A program made the position numbers and the translations under genes. A stretch of 53,372 nt of DNA from Setomelanomma holmii (Eukaryota; Ascomycota; Dothideomycetes; Pleosporales; Phaeosphaeriaceae): contig ML978319.1 in assembly GCA_010015745.1 (NCBI GenBank), forward strand, positions 1 through 53,372. The letters are read 5' to 3'. This document shows positions 11,694 through 22,461 of this stretch, one piece after another; position 1 is the stretch's first letter; the number at the start of each line of letters is the position of its first letter. The notes beneath the pieces were generated by a model. It was not told the DNA's origin, did no database searches, and worked only from the letters and a program-made list of their open reading frames with translations.

Positions 11694-13204
11694 TCAACTC
11701 ATCCCCTCAGCAGCCCTCCTGAACCCCTCCACAAACTCCGCCCGCATAATCGTTCCAAGCCACCAATTCCCATGCGCATCTCTCCCCACGCAATTGCCAC
11801 TTCCGCGCAAAGACAAGCCTGGTGCGAGTGTTGTATATACATGTATGAAAGTCGGTTTGCCTCTAGTCCTTTCTACATACGTTCCTGCCGTCCCACCCAC
11901 GATCGTAGCGCTAAAATCAGTCTCGTATAACTTCGCCTTTGTCTAATTTGACACGGTACTCAACACCATATCCCCAGCACCATACAACGCCATTCCACCA
12001 TTGTCCCTCGCTATACGTGCCGCGGCCTCGACTTTTTCTCGCGTGCTCTGCCGTACTAAATCGCTGCGTAGCTGTGCGGCGATGTGACCTAGGGGTTTGG
12101 CCAAGAAGTCGGCAACGGTGAAGTGCGAAAAGATTGCGGCGGCGCAGTTGTGTATGTACACACCTTGTGTCGATCGAGGGAGGAGCGGGGGTGCGGTGCG
12201 TAGGATGTCGCGCATGCCGAGGACGTTCATGATTGTGATTGTACGGGTGGGCGAGGAAGACGTGACAGTTGGGTTTGTGGATGCGATGAGTCGTGTGAAC
12301 CACGCAGTCAAGATATCTCCATCACTTATGAATGGGCTTCTTTCCCTCCCCAGCATTACTATATGTGAGTTCCGACTGCTCCAAGGAGTCGAGATGCTCG
12401 TACGCCGAGACTTTGATCTTGAAGAAGTACGCTGCCGGTATGCATATCAAGCGCGCTTCTTCACGAGGGTACCAGAATATTTCTCAGAGGTAATTGAAAA
12501 CGAAACGCACCATGCCCAAGCCACCCAGTAACTTCTTTTTCAAAAGAAACTCATCTTTCTGCGAAACTTCAGTAGCGCCGAGATCAGCCAACGGGTTTGT
12601 ATCGTAGCCCAGAAACTCAGGCACATCGTCGTCCCGTCCTTCGAGCACGGCCGTCCAGGCGCGAAGTAAAGCGTGGCGACCCATTGCGTCGAGCAGGGTG
12701 TGCAGCCATGTTAGTGTCACGACAGTTGCGTCTTGGAAGCTGATGATGTGCAGGCCTAGTTGTGGGACACCGGTGGAGATGTAATCTGCAAGGGCTTCGG
12801 GGTTGGATGGTGATTTAGCGAGGACGCGGCCTATGTCGTGGAAGTATTGGAGTTTGCCGTTTGATTTTGGGAATTTGGCGTTCAGTGGATGTTGGGATAA
12901 GGACATGACACTCAAGTTTGCCTTTGTCCTATCCAGTCTGTCAATATGGTCCCAAGTCGCAGAAGTGCGTAGTAATTTGTACGTTCAGTCTCAGTCTCGC
13001 TCTCAATTTCCTTCATCCAGGTCTCTCAAGCTGTTTCGAAAGCGCACCAGCCAACATCTCCGCATCCAACACATCATTAAACTTCATACCAAACTCGAGC
13101 GAAATATTGCGATTCGTCCTCGTGTTATCGCGCTCAAACAACGGGATCACAATATCTGTTGGAACACGTTCCGGCGCGACTTGCTTGCTACCAAAGAGCC
13201 CCAT
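11694..13204 (-). pseudogene. Broken BAHD/trichothecene-acetyltransferase-like acyltransferase
   Basis: Family landmarks of the fungal transferase family (PF02458 type) occur in order on the minus strand: an N-terminal segment with FGMKFNDVLDAEML; the GxRKLxARLRLN motif; DKGKLECHV after a likely 54-nt intron; PQLGLHIISFQDATVVTLTW with the catalytic HTLLD (codons at 12679-12702, HxxxD); FISDGDILTAWFTRL; and the C-terminal GNWWLGTIMRAEF. They cannot be joined. A TGA at 13013 stands where the family has Trp in GWRKL, a TGA at 12484 replaces Trp in NYLWEIF, and a TAG at 11943 replaces Trp in SNWTKAKLY. A one-base shift lies near 12365, and part of the region after 12950 seems deleted. The intact enzyme would acylate a hydroxyl of a small metabolite using acyl-CoA. 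All three stops are G to A changes on the coding strand. Confidence 0.82.
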
Positions 13205-14031
13205 CCTGGGAAGTTGGAAGTCAAGGAATTGTCAATCACCACAAAAGAGCATGTCGAGATATGTACTCCATATCAGCCGCTAATTTCTGACGCCTAATAA
13301 GTGCATTGCGACCCGCCTTGACCCAAATAGAAAATAGTGTTGCGGAAGACCGTGCTTCGTCGGTGGCCTGAAGCTATGTCGCTGTCGCGAATGATTACAT
13401 CGCCGACCTCGCCTTGGAACGCTACTGCACCATCGCGGCGAGTCTGCAGGGCCCATGTAAGACTAGAGTCTACTTTATTCGACTGTGATACTGGGGACCA
13501 CAAGAAGCATGCCCGGCTGATATTGAGTGGGGCCATGTAACGGGCGGGACTGGAGGGAATTTGGCAGAATTGCTAGTGGTTGGCGCGATGGATCCTCATC
13601 CCTCAAGGCGTCCGCTGACACGCGTGATAAAGGTCCTCAACAATTCCTATACTTTTTAATTGCTTTTTGCTCGTCCAGAGATTCACAATTGTGCTATCCG
13701 CGCAGTCTGAGTGGTTGAAGAATTGGAGTCGCGGAGTCGTTGGTGTTGTTGTGTAACTCGAGGTGGTACTCGGTCTGAGACAGTGGTACTACTGAAGCTT
13801 GGCTTCCTTGTCGGTCAGCATCAGATTCGTGTACTCGCCATGAGTGTGTTTATTTGCATGATTTGACGTGTACAGCAGGTTGTAATTAGTCCTGATTGTC
13901 GACTTATACTTGTACGCTGTTCAATCTAGTCCGGTTACACATTCGCAATGCAAACTCATGTTATATCATACATGCATATCCAAATGCAACATGTATCCTC
14001 GCTCTTCAAATGATGCTCCCTCCCACCGCTC
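13205..14031. other. Intergenic, no certain gene
   Basis: About 830 bases. A minus-strand 80-codon open frame at 13294-13536 (begins MAPLNISRACFLW) has no recognisable motif and may be chance or a remnant upstream of the acyltransferase pseudogene. Nothing else was seen. Confidence 0.35.
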
Positions 14032-15261
14032 TCACCCCTTAAACCACGCTCCCAAAGCCCTTCTCAACTCCTCCTCCTTCTTCCCAATAACATCGATCCC
14101 ACGCTCGATACACGACCTCTCCACCTCCCTCTTGCTCAGCGCCTGACACCCGCCATCGCGCTCAATCAACTCGTCATCCGTCTTCAGATACGCAAACTTC
14201 TTCCTCACAGTTCTTTGCAGCCAGAATTTCGGCGGCGTGACAAACATCCAGTCCCAGATCTTGCTATGGCAGTCGAATCTTGCAGATGCAAGGATGAGGT
14301 CGTGAAATGGTAGCTTCAGCGCGTCTGCGTGTCGAATTGATGCGGCGCTGGAAAGTGAGGATGCCGATTCGGGTGATGTGGATGTGCGATCCTTGGCGAG
14401 AAGACGCATGCTATCCACACCCGCTCTTCTCAGCCTCTCATGTCTCTTCTTTTCCGTCTTCGCTAGATCTTTCTGAACCTGGCTTGGTATCCGACACGCC
14501 TCTGGTATAAGCGGCGTGATGTACATAACCAGTAGTGGCGTCCATTCGCCGAACACCAAGAATATGGCACCAAATGCCGGGAGGCGTAACATATCCTTGC
14601 GACTCCTGCCCACGATCTGCCATTCTGCGCGACTCAGGACCTCGGACTGCTCTTTGCCAGCCTTTGTAGCCTTGTCGCGCAATGAGCGTGCAAGTTTGGA
14701 TGTTTGGCGGACGTTGCTGACGCCCGTTTTGTAGAAGGAGAGATAGGAGCTTCCGGCCTTCCATATGTATGATAGAAACCCTTGGTCGGCGCCTCGTGCA
14801 GGCACGGTAAGGTCTGGGGCGTACGTGAACGGCGGTGGATTGAGGTGTTCTTTGGTTTTGAGGATGGGGACTTGTGAGGGCTTTGCGGATATCGTAGAGA
14901 TGGTGGTTGTCTGACTCGCTGGTATTGAGAAGGTTTTGGCGGGCGCTGTGGTCTTTGAAGCGGGCATGGGCTTTGTAGGTGGTGAAGTCTTGCGTGCTTT
15001 CGCTGGTGGAGGCGGTTCCCTGCCATACTGCGACTTGGGAGCGACTGCTGCCGCGGTAGACGCACGCTGCCCTGTATGACTCTTCCAGCTCTTCGCATGC
15101 GCTTCACCTTTTATGCTCCTCCGTGACCCATTTTGCAGTATTTGACAGCTAAACGCGGGCGCAATGGCTTGAAGGTGGGCGTTGCGACGGTGTAGGAGGG
15201 TCGTTGAATTTCTCGAGTGCACCGCGAACGCCAGTGTCGATATCGTGGGTCGTGGCTTCAT
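14032..15261 (-). CDS. LETM1-like mitochondrial inner-membrane protein
   Basis: Single exon, 409 residues. The N-terminus is basic and Ser/Thr-rich without acidic residues (MKPRPTISTLAFAVHSRNST), a plausible mitochondrial presequence. A Pro/Lys/Thr-rich linker follows to about residue 150. The LETM1-type core is visible as LSRAEWQIVGRSRKDMLRLP, then the membrane segment AFGAIFLVFGEWTPLLVMYI (about 238-258), then a helical C-terminal ribosome-binding-like domain ending with SKREVERSCIERGIDVIGKK. LETM1/Mdm38/Ylh47 proteins sit in the inner membrane, affect K+/H+ exchange and bind mitochondrial ribosomes. This one is shorter than Mdm38 and its C-terminal domain is divergent, so the family is safer than the exact orthologue. 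Confidence 0.78.
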   Translation of the reverse strand: MKPRPTISTLAFAVHSRNSTTLLHRRNAHLQAIAPAFSCQILQNGSRRSIKGEAHAKSWKSHTGQRASTAAAVAPKSQYGREPPPPAKARKTSPPTKPMPASKTTAPAKTFSIPASQTTTISTISAKPSQVPILKTKEHLNPPPFTYAPDLTVPARGADQGFLSYIWKAGSSYLSFYKTGVSNVRQTSKLARSLRDKATKAGKEQSEVLSRAEWQIVGRSRKDMLRLPAFGAIFLVFGEWTPLLVMYITPLIPEACRIPSQVQKDLAKTEKKRHERLRRAGVDSMRLLAKDRTSTSPESASSLSSAASIRHADALKLPFHDLILASARFDCHSKIWDWMFVTPPKFWLQRTVRKKFAYLKTDDELIERDGGCQALSKREVERSCIERGIDVIGKKEEELRRALGAWFKG

Positions 15262-16229
15262 CCTTCGATTCTTTAGATGTTATCGAGTCGTTGGCAGTGA
15301 CATGGAGGCGTGAAAAGGTGTATATGTGCAATCGTTGGTGACGTCTGAACTCGCGATGCCGAAAAAGCCAATAATCCCTGCTCGCGCGGACTATCACGAT
15401 GTCGTCACACTCCGCGTTTTTGCACTAGTCCTGTTCGGGTCTTTCTATTTGCTATTCCAAACAAATATGAATGCAGACGCTGCTATGTAGAATATAGTTA
15501 GGAAGCGCAAAGAAACTATGAGTAGCACGATCCAAATCGGCTAAGCCATTCATTTCTCACAAGATACTTATCTCTATGCTTCAAACAGTAGCCCACTCTC
15601 TTGTCCACGGAGCTGGAAACCACCTCATCACCGTAACCCAAGCACACGTCGATCTGACACCCTCTTGACCAAGCAGACCTACCGCACATGTCAAGCACTC
15701 CAATCTCCGAGGCCTACTGTGCTCTTTGCCCTCCCATGCCACCCACAGCCATGACATCCTGCGAAACGCGAGCCCGCCGCCCGCGCCTTCGCCCTTCACC
15801 CTGGCTCCACTGCAAGATCTGCAGGATCCTGGAGACTATGTAGGAAATAGTGGAAAGCTTCTTTCGAGCTTTCTTTGATGTCTCAAAACGCGCCCAGTCC
15901 AGTGTGATTGTTCGTGTGTATGTTGAGTTTAATTTCTGTCATCGCTGAACGCACGGCTCGTCTAATCGATACAATACGCGCAAAAGTACTAAAGTTACAT
16001 AAGAATGCCGCCCATCGCTAAACGCTTGAAGGTCAAAAATGAAGATTGAACGCCTGCACATGCAAAGTGCTCTTATTCTATGTACAACCAAGAACGCCTT
16101 GCTGAAAAGGCAAAGCTACACACCGCTGAAGTCGTAAAGCAGAATGGAGTAGACGACAAAGTATAAGGTCGACAAGACGCATACGAACTCTAGTAACAAG
16201 GCGGGAAAATGTGGCCGTTGAGAATGGTA
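15262..16229. other. Intergenic, no gene seen
   Basis: Nearly 1 kb between the LETM1-like gene and the open frame ending at 16230. The first part should hold the LETM1-like promoter. No convincing gene or RNA was found; the 72-codon minus frame at 15581-15799 has no family features. Confidence 0.4.
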
Positions 16230-16812
16230 TCAGATACCGTGGTGCGGCGGGATACAAGGACTGCCTCGACGAAAGCTGGGCTTGGAGGTCTCTGAGACGC
16301 TGGGCCATTTACTGTCTCGACGGAAGCTGGGCTGAAAGAACATGGACGGAGCTGTGATGGGTTCTGGCGGTCCGAACGGGAAGGCGAAGTTGGCGAGCTG
16401 TTCTGCAGCAGTAGGTGGCTGTACAGGGACATTCGAGGCGGAATGGTTCGCGCCATGCGAGGCTATGGTGGCGTTGGATGGATGGAGTGGATTCAGGAAC
16501 GAGTTGGACTGATGATATCCCGAGAATGGATTATTTGGATCATACATTTCCGGACCAAATTGCTGAGGTTGGTGTTGTTGAGTGGACGTTTCGCCATATG
16601 CCGCTTGAAGTTGAGTGGATGCCAAGTGGGCTTGAGCTACAGGCTGTGCCGTGGGAATAGTCACACTGCCTGATTTGGAAGAAATTTGGCTAACGAAAAC
16701 AATGGGAAAGCCTAAGCGCTCTGTAACGGCTACATTGCAGAGCGTCTGACCGATGGGGATATTTGAACGCAAGACATTAGGCGGGTTCGCAAGATCGACT
16801 ACTACAGCATTA
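16230..16812 (-). other. Open frame without ATG: possible extra 3' exon of nab3
   Basis: About 190 codons are open on the minus strand from just after an in-frame TAA near 16813 to a TGA at 16230, with no ATG in the first 90 codons. It must therefore be spliced to something or be non-coding. The predicted peptide is Q/N/P-rich (TQQHQPQQFGPEMYDPNNPF), like the nab3 C-terminus just upstream, and carries a duplicated PSFRR(D/G)S motif. A 37-nt (acceptor TGTAG) or 40-nt (acceptor AGTAG) intron from a GTTAGA donor at 16838 would join it in frame and skip the nab3 stop codon. That donor is weak and the introns would be very short. Alternatives are an independent gene with an unseen first exon, or a relic. 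Confidence 0.35.
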
Positions 16813-16833
16813 GCTTAGCGATTAACGTTTCAT

Positions 16834-19446
16834 CTAACGCTGATACTGCGCTAATTGGGCCATGATTTCGTTCATGTCAGGAGCGCCGCCAGCTGGAGGA
16901 GGGGCTTGGGTTGGCGGTGCAGAGGATTGTGCTTGATTGGCAAGTAGCGAGGCAAAGCCCGAGAATTGATTCAGCTGAGGTACTTGCGGCTGGGATGGGG
17001 CACCGTAGCCTGGAGTTTGAGCGGGACTAGAAACCTGCGCAAGAAGGCGTGCAATGTCGGCATTCAAGGTGGGTGCAGGCTGCGGAGTTGAGGGAGCAGC
17101 GTTACCAGACATAGCTCCGAGCAACTTGGACAGACTAGCAGCGTCTAGTGATGTAATCATGTTCGATATGTTGGGTTGACTGGCGGGTGCTGGAGGAAAT
17201 GGGTTTGGAGGCGGATGGTTGAATGGAGGCATGTTTTGGTTAAAGCCAAAGGCGGGCGCGGGCGGCTGGACAGGCTGGGCTTGTCGCGATTGATTCTGTT
17301 TAGCGGCATTGACAAGCAGCGCAGCAGTAGTTGGGTCAAGATCGGCGTATTCTGAGAAAGTCAGCAAGAGCACTGCAGTAATTAGACTTGCGCACCATTG
17401 AACTGAATATTGTTGGCTCCGCCACGTCGATCAAAAATCTGAACACTGATTTTCCCTTTCGCGAAGCCAGACGTTTCTATGCGTACAATGGCTAACACGC
17501 CTTCGATGATTTGTCTGCGGACGACGGCTGGCTCCGGGAAACGGCGACTCATAACGAGCACGTTACTGCGAAGTCCTTGTCTTTGGAAAACATCTTCTGC
17601 ATAATGAATGAAATCACTGTGATTTGTTAGTAGAGAGCTTCGTCAGCTTGATGTTAGATGGTGTGACTGACTCAGATATGGTTTCGCTGAAAACGAGGAT
17701 CTGGACTTCAGGAACTTCATGCGGTTGCCTACGCGGTAAATCCAGGCCATCTTCGGTGTAGCCTCTCGGAGAAGGACTACGGCGCCTGCGTGGTGGTGAC
17801 CGCGATCTGCTGCGGTAGCGATTGTCGAACCTGTCGCGACTCCTCTCTCTCGATCGCATGCCGCGGGGAATGCCGCGTGGTGAAGGAGATCGCATGGGGC
17901 GATACTCTTCTCGGTCACGAAAGCGTCGGTCTCTATCCCGTGGAGACATTGGGCCAGCATTTCCACCGTATCTGCCGTCCCTGGAAGCAGGCGCATTTCC
18001 ACCCCTAGTGTAGTCTGGTGAGCGTGAGCGTCGTCGAGCGCTGGTGTTCTGTGCGTCTTTTCGCGTGCTCTTCTGCGGTTTTGAAATCTCGAGGTCTAAC
18101 CTGGGGTGAGCAAATGCCAGCCTCATAGAGGACAAGTAAACTCACGCATCTTTCTACCACGCACCGCCTGTCCTTGCTCAGCGTCGAGGGCGCGTCGACA
18201 ATCGTCGGCACTCAAGAATTGAACGAAGCCATACGCCTGCTTGATGGATATTTGAGCGAGCTTGCCGTGTCGGTGGAATTTATGGAAGATGTCGCGCTTG
18301 GTAACCTTCTCGGTGGGAAGATTGCCTATGACTGTCAGAATGCATCTTCTAGAATGTTACAACTTCCTTACCAATGAACAGCCGCGAGCCCATGGGGAAT
18401 TGGTCCCATTGTCCTTTTGTCACAAAGTCCCTCTCTTGGTCCAGGAAATCCTCGTATTTCTTGTTTATTTCAGGCGGCCATCGAATGTCATCGTCGTCTG
18501 GTGTCTCGCTGCGCAATCCTGCCTGGTTTTGCGCCGCATTCGCTGGCGTCCGTGGACTCTGTGCTCCTCCTTGCGACATTGAGCCGTAGTTTTGTCCTCG
18601 CACGTTCAGCGTTGGCAGTTGACCATTGCCAGCACGCTGCTGGGAATTCGGCGCCTGTTGGCTATGTGGATGGAATGACCTGATATCATCGGTGGGGCTG
18701 TAGTTGGGATGGGTGACAGATTGGTCTTGCGCAGGCGGTCGCGGAGGAAGACTGGGGGCCGCAGGAAGCGACGGGGCGGATGGGTTGGCTTGCGCCTGCG
18801 CAGACTGCGCGGGCAATTGGGAAGATGCAAATTGCCCTGACGACGCATTGAGTGCAGCAGGGTTCAAAGAGTCCAACAAGGCTTGCACATCAATACTGGT
18901 GCCAGCATTGCCCTCAGTCTGGTATTGCGCGCCTGGGGCAGACTGGGCTGAAGCTTGCTGGGCAGCATACGCATTGTCATAAGTGAAGGAGTACGCAGAT
19001 TGGTGGTATTGGCCAGGTGTCTGGGTCGTGTCACTGGAGGAGGGAGCGCGCGCCTGTTGCTGCGCAGAATAGTTCTGGATTGATGAGGTATCATGCGCCT
19101 GTGTACCCGCGCTGCCACCATATGCTGCTGACTGAGCATAACCCAGCGCATTCCCTCCAGCGCCCTGCGCGCCTATATTCTGGTAACTTGCGGCGTTTGA
19201 CGGATCGGCGAATTGAGGCATCGACGGGAGCGGGTTCGGTGTTTGTGAATGCGATGCAAACTGTGAGGCGGGAGTCGAGGTGCCATTGTTGTTGTGCGCA
19301 GACTCATGGAAGTTGGGGTCCATCTGCAGCTCTAGGATGGGAATGTTCGCAGGTGACGGCACGTTCTGTGGGCGCGGCGACTCTGGGGTTAATTGCTGGT
19401 GACGGATGTGCTCTGCTTCCTCAGGTGGGCTGGGACTGGGGTTCAT
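16834..19446 (-). CDS. nab3: NAB3-like RNA-binding protein (Nrd1-Nab3 type termination factor)
   Basis: Five exons (18372-19446, 18146-18325, 17672-18095, 17396-17616, 16834-17351) give 805 residues. The start is the ATG at 19446; the frame continues upstream only through a GTG. The N-terminal 300 residues are Q/S/A-rich and probably disordered. A single RRM begins at SRLFIGNLPTEKVTKRDIF (about 353) and ends at RGRKMHLEISKP (about 425), spanning two introns. An Arg/Ser-rich stretch with RSRSPPRRRR follows, then a conserved domain (about 545-640, VQILVFSETISDDFIHYAED onward) seen in fungal Nab3 proteins, and a Q/P-rich tail ending in IMAQLAQYQR. Yeast Nab3 with Nrd1 and Sen1 terminates non-coding RNA transcription and links it to exosome decay. 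Confidence 0.87.
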
Positions 19447-19940
19447 GTATGCGGAGCGTGAAGGCAGGCTGCGAAGCCGCGACACAGATAAGGCTATTCA
19501 GGGAAAGATCAACTCATACATGGACAGAGACTCGCGCCGCGACAAGACGCGAGGGTCGATGGAGGATTTGAAAGCTGTGGAAGCTGAAGGTGGGGCTGGT
19601 AGTGCTAGATGCAGGCAAGGTGATGATTAGAGTCAGATGGATAATCCACTCGGCGCGCGCTGCATTCAGGTACAAGATGGATATGCGGGGTGGAGTGTAT
19701 TGTAAGTGGGTGGCAAGAGTGACGGCGAGGTCAGGCAGGTGATGCAGCAGATGTTGGGACACGCGGTGGGGATAAAGACCTGACGAGGCACAGACCGCGG
19801 ACACCGACGATGAAAAGTGAGAGATGGCGTCGAGGCTAGCAAAGACCCCGTCACGTGCAGCTCCATTTGGCTACCGTACGGTGGCTTTTATGTGTCAGTA
19901 ATCCCGCCGACATCGTCGAATGAATTCACCTTGACGAAGC
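19447..19940. promoter_or_regulatory. Divergent promoter, nab3 / mitochondrial GGQ hydrolase
   Basis: 494 bases lie between the start codons of nab3 (minus) and the GGQ hydrolase gene (plus). Short open frames here have no recognisable content. No TATA box is evident. Confidence 0.45.
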
Positions 19941-20617
19941 ATGCTCCGTTCTCGCTTGCTTGCCCGGACGCTTATTCCCATTACGAGATCCCCACATCCA
20001 GTGCAACGCGCCCTCTCGTCTGCGAGGGATCGCAGCAGTGGTGCAAGCGACGAGGAGCTCAGGGTTGCACGTTCGTGGCTCGCAAGCCTGCATGCAGAGG
20101 CGATCCCTCTGAAGAGCATTGGCGGATTGAGTTTCAGCAGGTCCTCGGGCCCGGGAGGACAGAATGTGAACAAGTATGACCAACTAGTAGAATTTCAACG
20201 GCGCGCTGTGCTAAGCATGCCAAAAGAGTCAATTCTAAAGCTACTTTGAGAGTTCCCCTGGATGCACTGCTGCAGCATGTCCCCACAGCACTACACAGCG
20301 AGATCAAGCGATCGCGCTATGTAGCTTCCAACGCTATGATTGTGCAGGCCGACGACAGTCGCAAGCAAAGTGACAATGCCCGCAGCTGCTACAAACGCCT
20401 CTACGACGTGATTGTTCAGGCGGGGTATCATGCTGTGCCGAATGAAACGTCCGCGGAACAATTGCAGCTTGTCAAGAATTTGTAGGTCGTGGGCAATTTA
20501 GCCGACGAGCCGATGCTGATAAGACGCAGACAAAAGTCCGATAACGAGCGCCGATTGAAGAGCAAGAAACAGCAGAGCGCCAAGAAGAGCGCCAGACGAG
20601 GCCGCGGCGACGACTGA
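19941..20617 (+). CDS. Mitochondrial peptidyl-tRNA hydrolase, RF-1/ICT1-like (GGQ)
   Basis: Three exons (19941-20173, 20227-20481, 20530-20617) give 191 residues. The N-terminus (MLRSRLLARTLIPITRS) is a typical mitochondrial presequence. The class I release-factor catalytic domain is shown by FSRSSGPGGQNVNK with the GGQ tripeptide, followed by VNSKATLRVPLD across intron 1. The C-terminal tail is strongly basic (ERRLKSKKQQSAKKSARR), as in ICT1/Pth4 proteins, where it enters the mRNA channel of the ribosome. The third exon is easily missed because a TAG lies just after the donor at 20482; a GCTGATAAG branch point and the matching basic tail support it. Known role: releasing nascent chains from stalled mitochondrial ribosomes. 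Confidence 0.88.
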
Positions 20618-20838
20618 AGCGGTCTGCGGAGAAGGTTTCCCTTACCACAGCATGATGCTCAGCTGGGCAATACAGGTGACGTGGTCGGACCATCGTGAAG
20701 CAACAAAGTCTCGATAGTGCGCGTGACCGGAGCGGTGTAGCTCATGGCCTTCACTCGATAAGAGAAGGTTATCGAAGTGCTTCCATGCAGGGTCTTTGGT
20801 ACGCTAGAATGCCGACAAGGTTTCCTGGTCTGATACCT

Positions 20839-22222
20839 TCAAGTATCTATCGCCGAGTAGAGCCTCTGCAGCACTTCATTCGTGGCAAAGTACTTGACGC
20901 TGGCCTGTATCAATGACTCTGAGTCGTGTCTCCTTCCTTCTTGTTGTAATGCTTTGGCGAGATCGACAATCTTATCACCAGCCCCGTCGTCAAGCGCTCT
21001 TACGTACCTCCGCAGCCTCTTAGAAAGCACCGTCTGTACAGCCGGATCTGTGTCCGCAGATAGCCGTTCGACAGATAACAGCTGACGAACACCGACTTCG
21101 GACAGTCTGGCGACCTCGCTTGGGTGTTGCTTGATCGCAGAGCTTATCGTGTCGAAAGCATCCGCCAGTGCTGGAGGGAATTCTGGATCGGCTGGATTGC
21201 GGCCGAACATGTGCATGCGGAATTTGCATATGGCGGTCTCGACAGACTGAGGTGAATTCTCCTGTAGGTGCTCCAGCACGTGCTGCAAGATGCGTGGTAT
21301 GCAAGAGAGCTGTTCAAATTCGGCGAACATGGAAAAGAAAATCTCTGCGACTCTGGGCTTGCCCTGGAACTGCTTTATGGCGGAATCGAAGACAGCCAGC
21401 GGAATGGCACCCGTGAGCACAGGCGCAGACGCTAAATTCTGCAATGCCACTTCGTCTACACCGTCATCTTGCTTCAGACTCGGGTTGATGTCCTCTGCAG
21501 TCACTTGTGGGAGTGATATCATGTCAACGTCCCCGTCATCGCCAGTATTCTGCGCCGTGGAGTGGTCCACATCTAGGCCCAAAATCTTCCGTCTGCCGGC
21601 GATCTTCCCGACGTAAATGGTTTCCAGCTTGGCATACTCTATCCAGAGATACTCGGAATTCTTGCAGAACCTTAGTCCTCGCTGCATATAGCTTCGCGCA
21701 TTCGTTATGTCTGCCTGCGTGTCCATGAAGTAGTTTGCCGCGTGCACCCATATCTCTGGCTTGGTCGGATGTAGACGCGCAACCGATGTGAAGATGTCGT
21801 TGAGCCTCTTGTACGCCTTATCCTTGCGCGCGAAGTCGATGTACTGCATCCAAAGCGTGAGGTCGCCAGAGAACTTTCTCGTGGCGCGATTGTAGAGAAA
21901 ATATATGGTTCGCTGCCCAGCGCCCTTGTAGCGCACGCCCAATCGCTTGATGCGCTTCCGCCGCAGAGCATCGACATTCTTCTCGAACTGGATGTATCGC
22001 AAGTAGTCGGAGGGGTGAGAGCCGCGTGCGTTGATGATGTGCTCAAAATCGGAGCGTTTTTTGGCTATCGAACTGATCTCTTCCTGAGAAATATTAGAGG
22101 GCAGCTGGAGCGCATGTGTGAATTTGTCGCACCCTTGTGAAGATCTTCTTCCGCTCGAGCTCATTCAACTCCGTCGCGGACTGCTCGAGATAGAAGCGCG
22201 CCTTGTCGCTAGGGCCTGCCAT
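20839..22222 (-). CDS. utp6: U3 snoRNA-associated protein UTP6
   Basis: Two exons (22133-22222, 20839-22083) with a 49-nt intron give 444 residues. The short first exon encodes the conserved N-terminus MAGPSDKARFYLEQSATELN, which matches the opening of Utp6 proteins (RYYLEQ-type). The next segment, KKRSDFEHIINARGSHPSDY, is also diagnostic. The rest is a HAT-repeat array (aromatic residues spaced in helical pairs, for example LWMQYIDFARKDKAYKRL and IWVHAANYFMD). Utp6 is a UTP-B component of the small-subunit processome, needed for early pre-18S rRNA cleavages in the nucleolus. An acidic insert (DDGDVDM) near residue 210 separates two halves of the repeat array. Confidence 0.92.
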
Positions 22223-22461
22223 GTTCCGATGTTGTCTGGTGCAGTGCAAGCAGTTCTCAAAAAAAGTTATAAAAGTCGGGGTTTTCGCTCGCCTAAAGTT
22301 GCTCCCACTCTTAGCGCCTTAGCGACGCGTGGGAACCCTGACCTCACCAAACTCAGGGGACCGCGTCTTCCGAGGCTCTTCATTCACGACGCTCTTTGCA
22401 AACCCTCTTTCTTGCTGGGCGCGGACACACATTGTTGCTCCGTTTTTTTTTTGCCATTGCA
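22223..22461. promoter_or_regulatory. Divergent promoter, utp6 / cwh43
   Basis: 239 bases separate the start codons of utp6 (minus, 22222) and cwh43 (plus, 22462). A T-run (cgttttttttttgcc) lies just before the cwh43 ATG and is probably in its 5' leader. Confidence 0.5.

Noticed and set aside
12097..12531. 144-codon plus-strand open frame
   Set aside because: It is antisense to clear acyltransferase family motifs and has no motif of its own.
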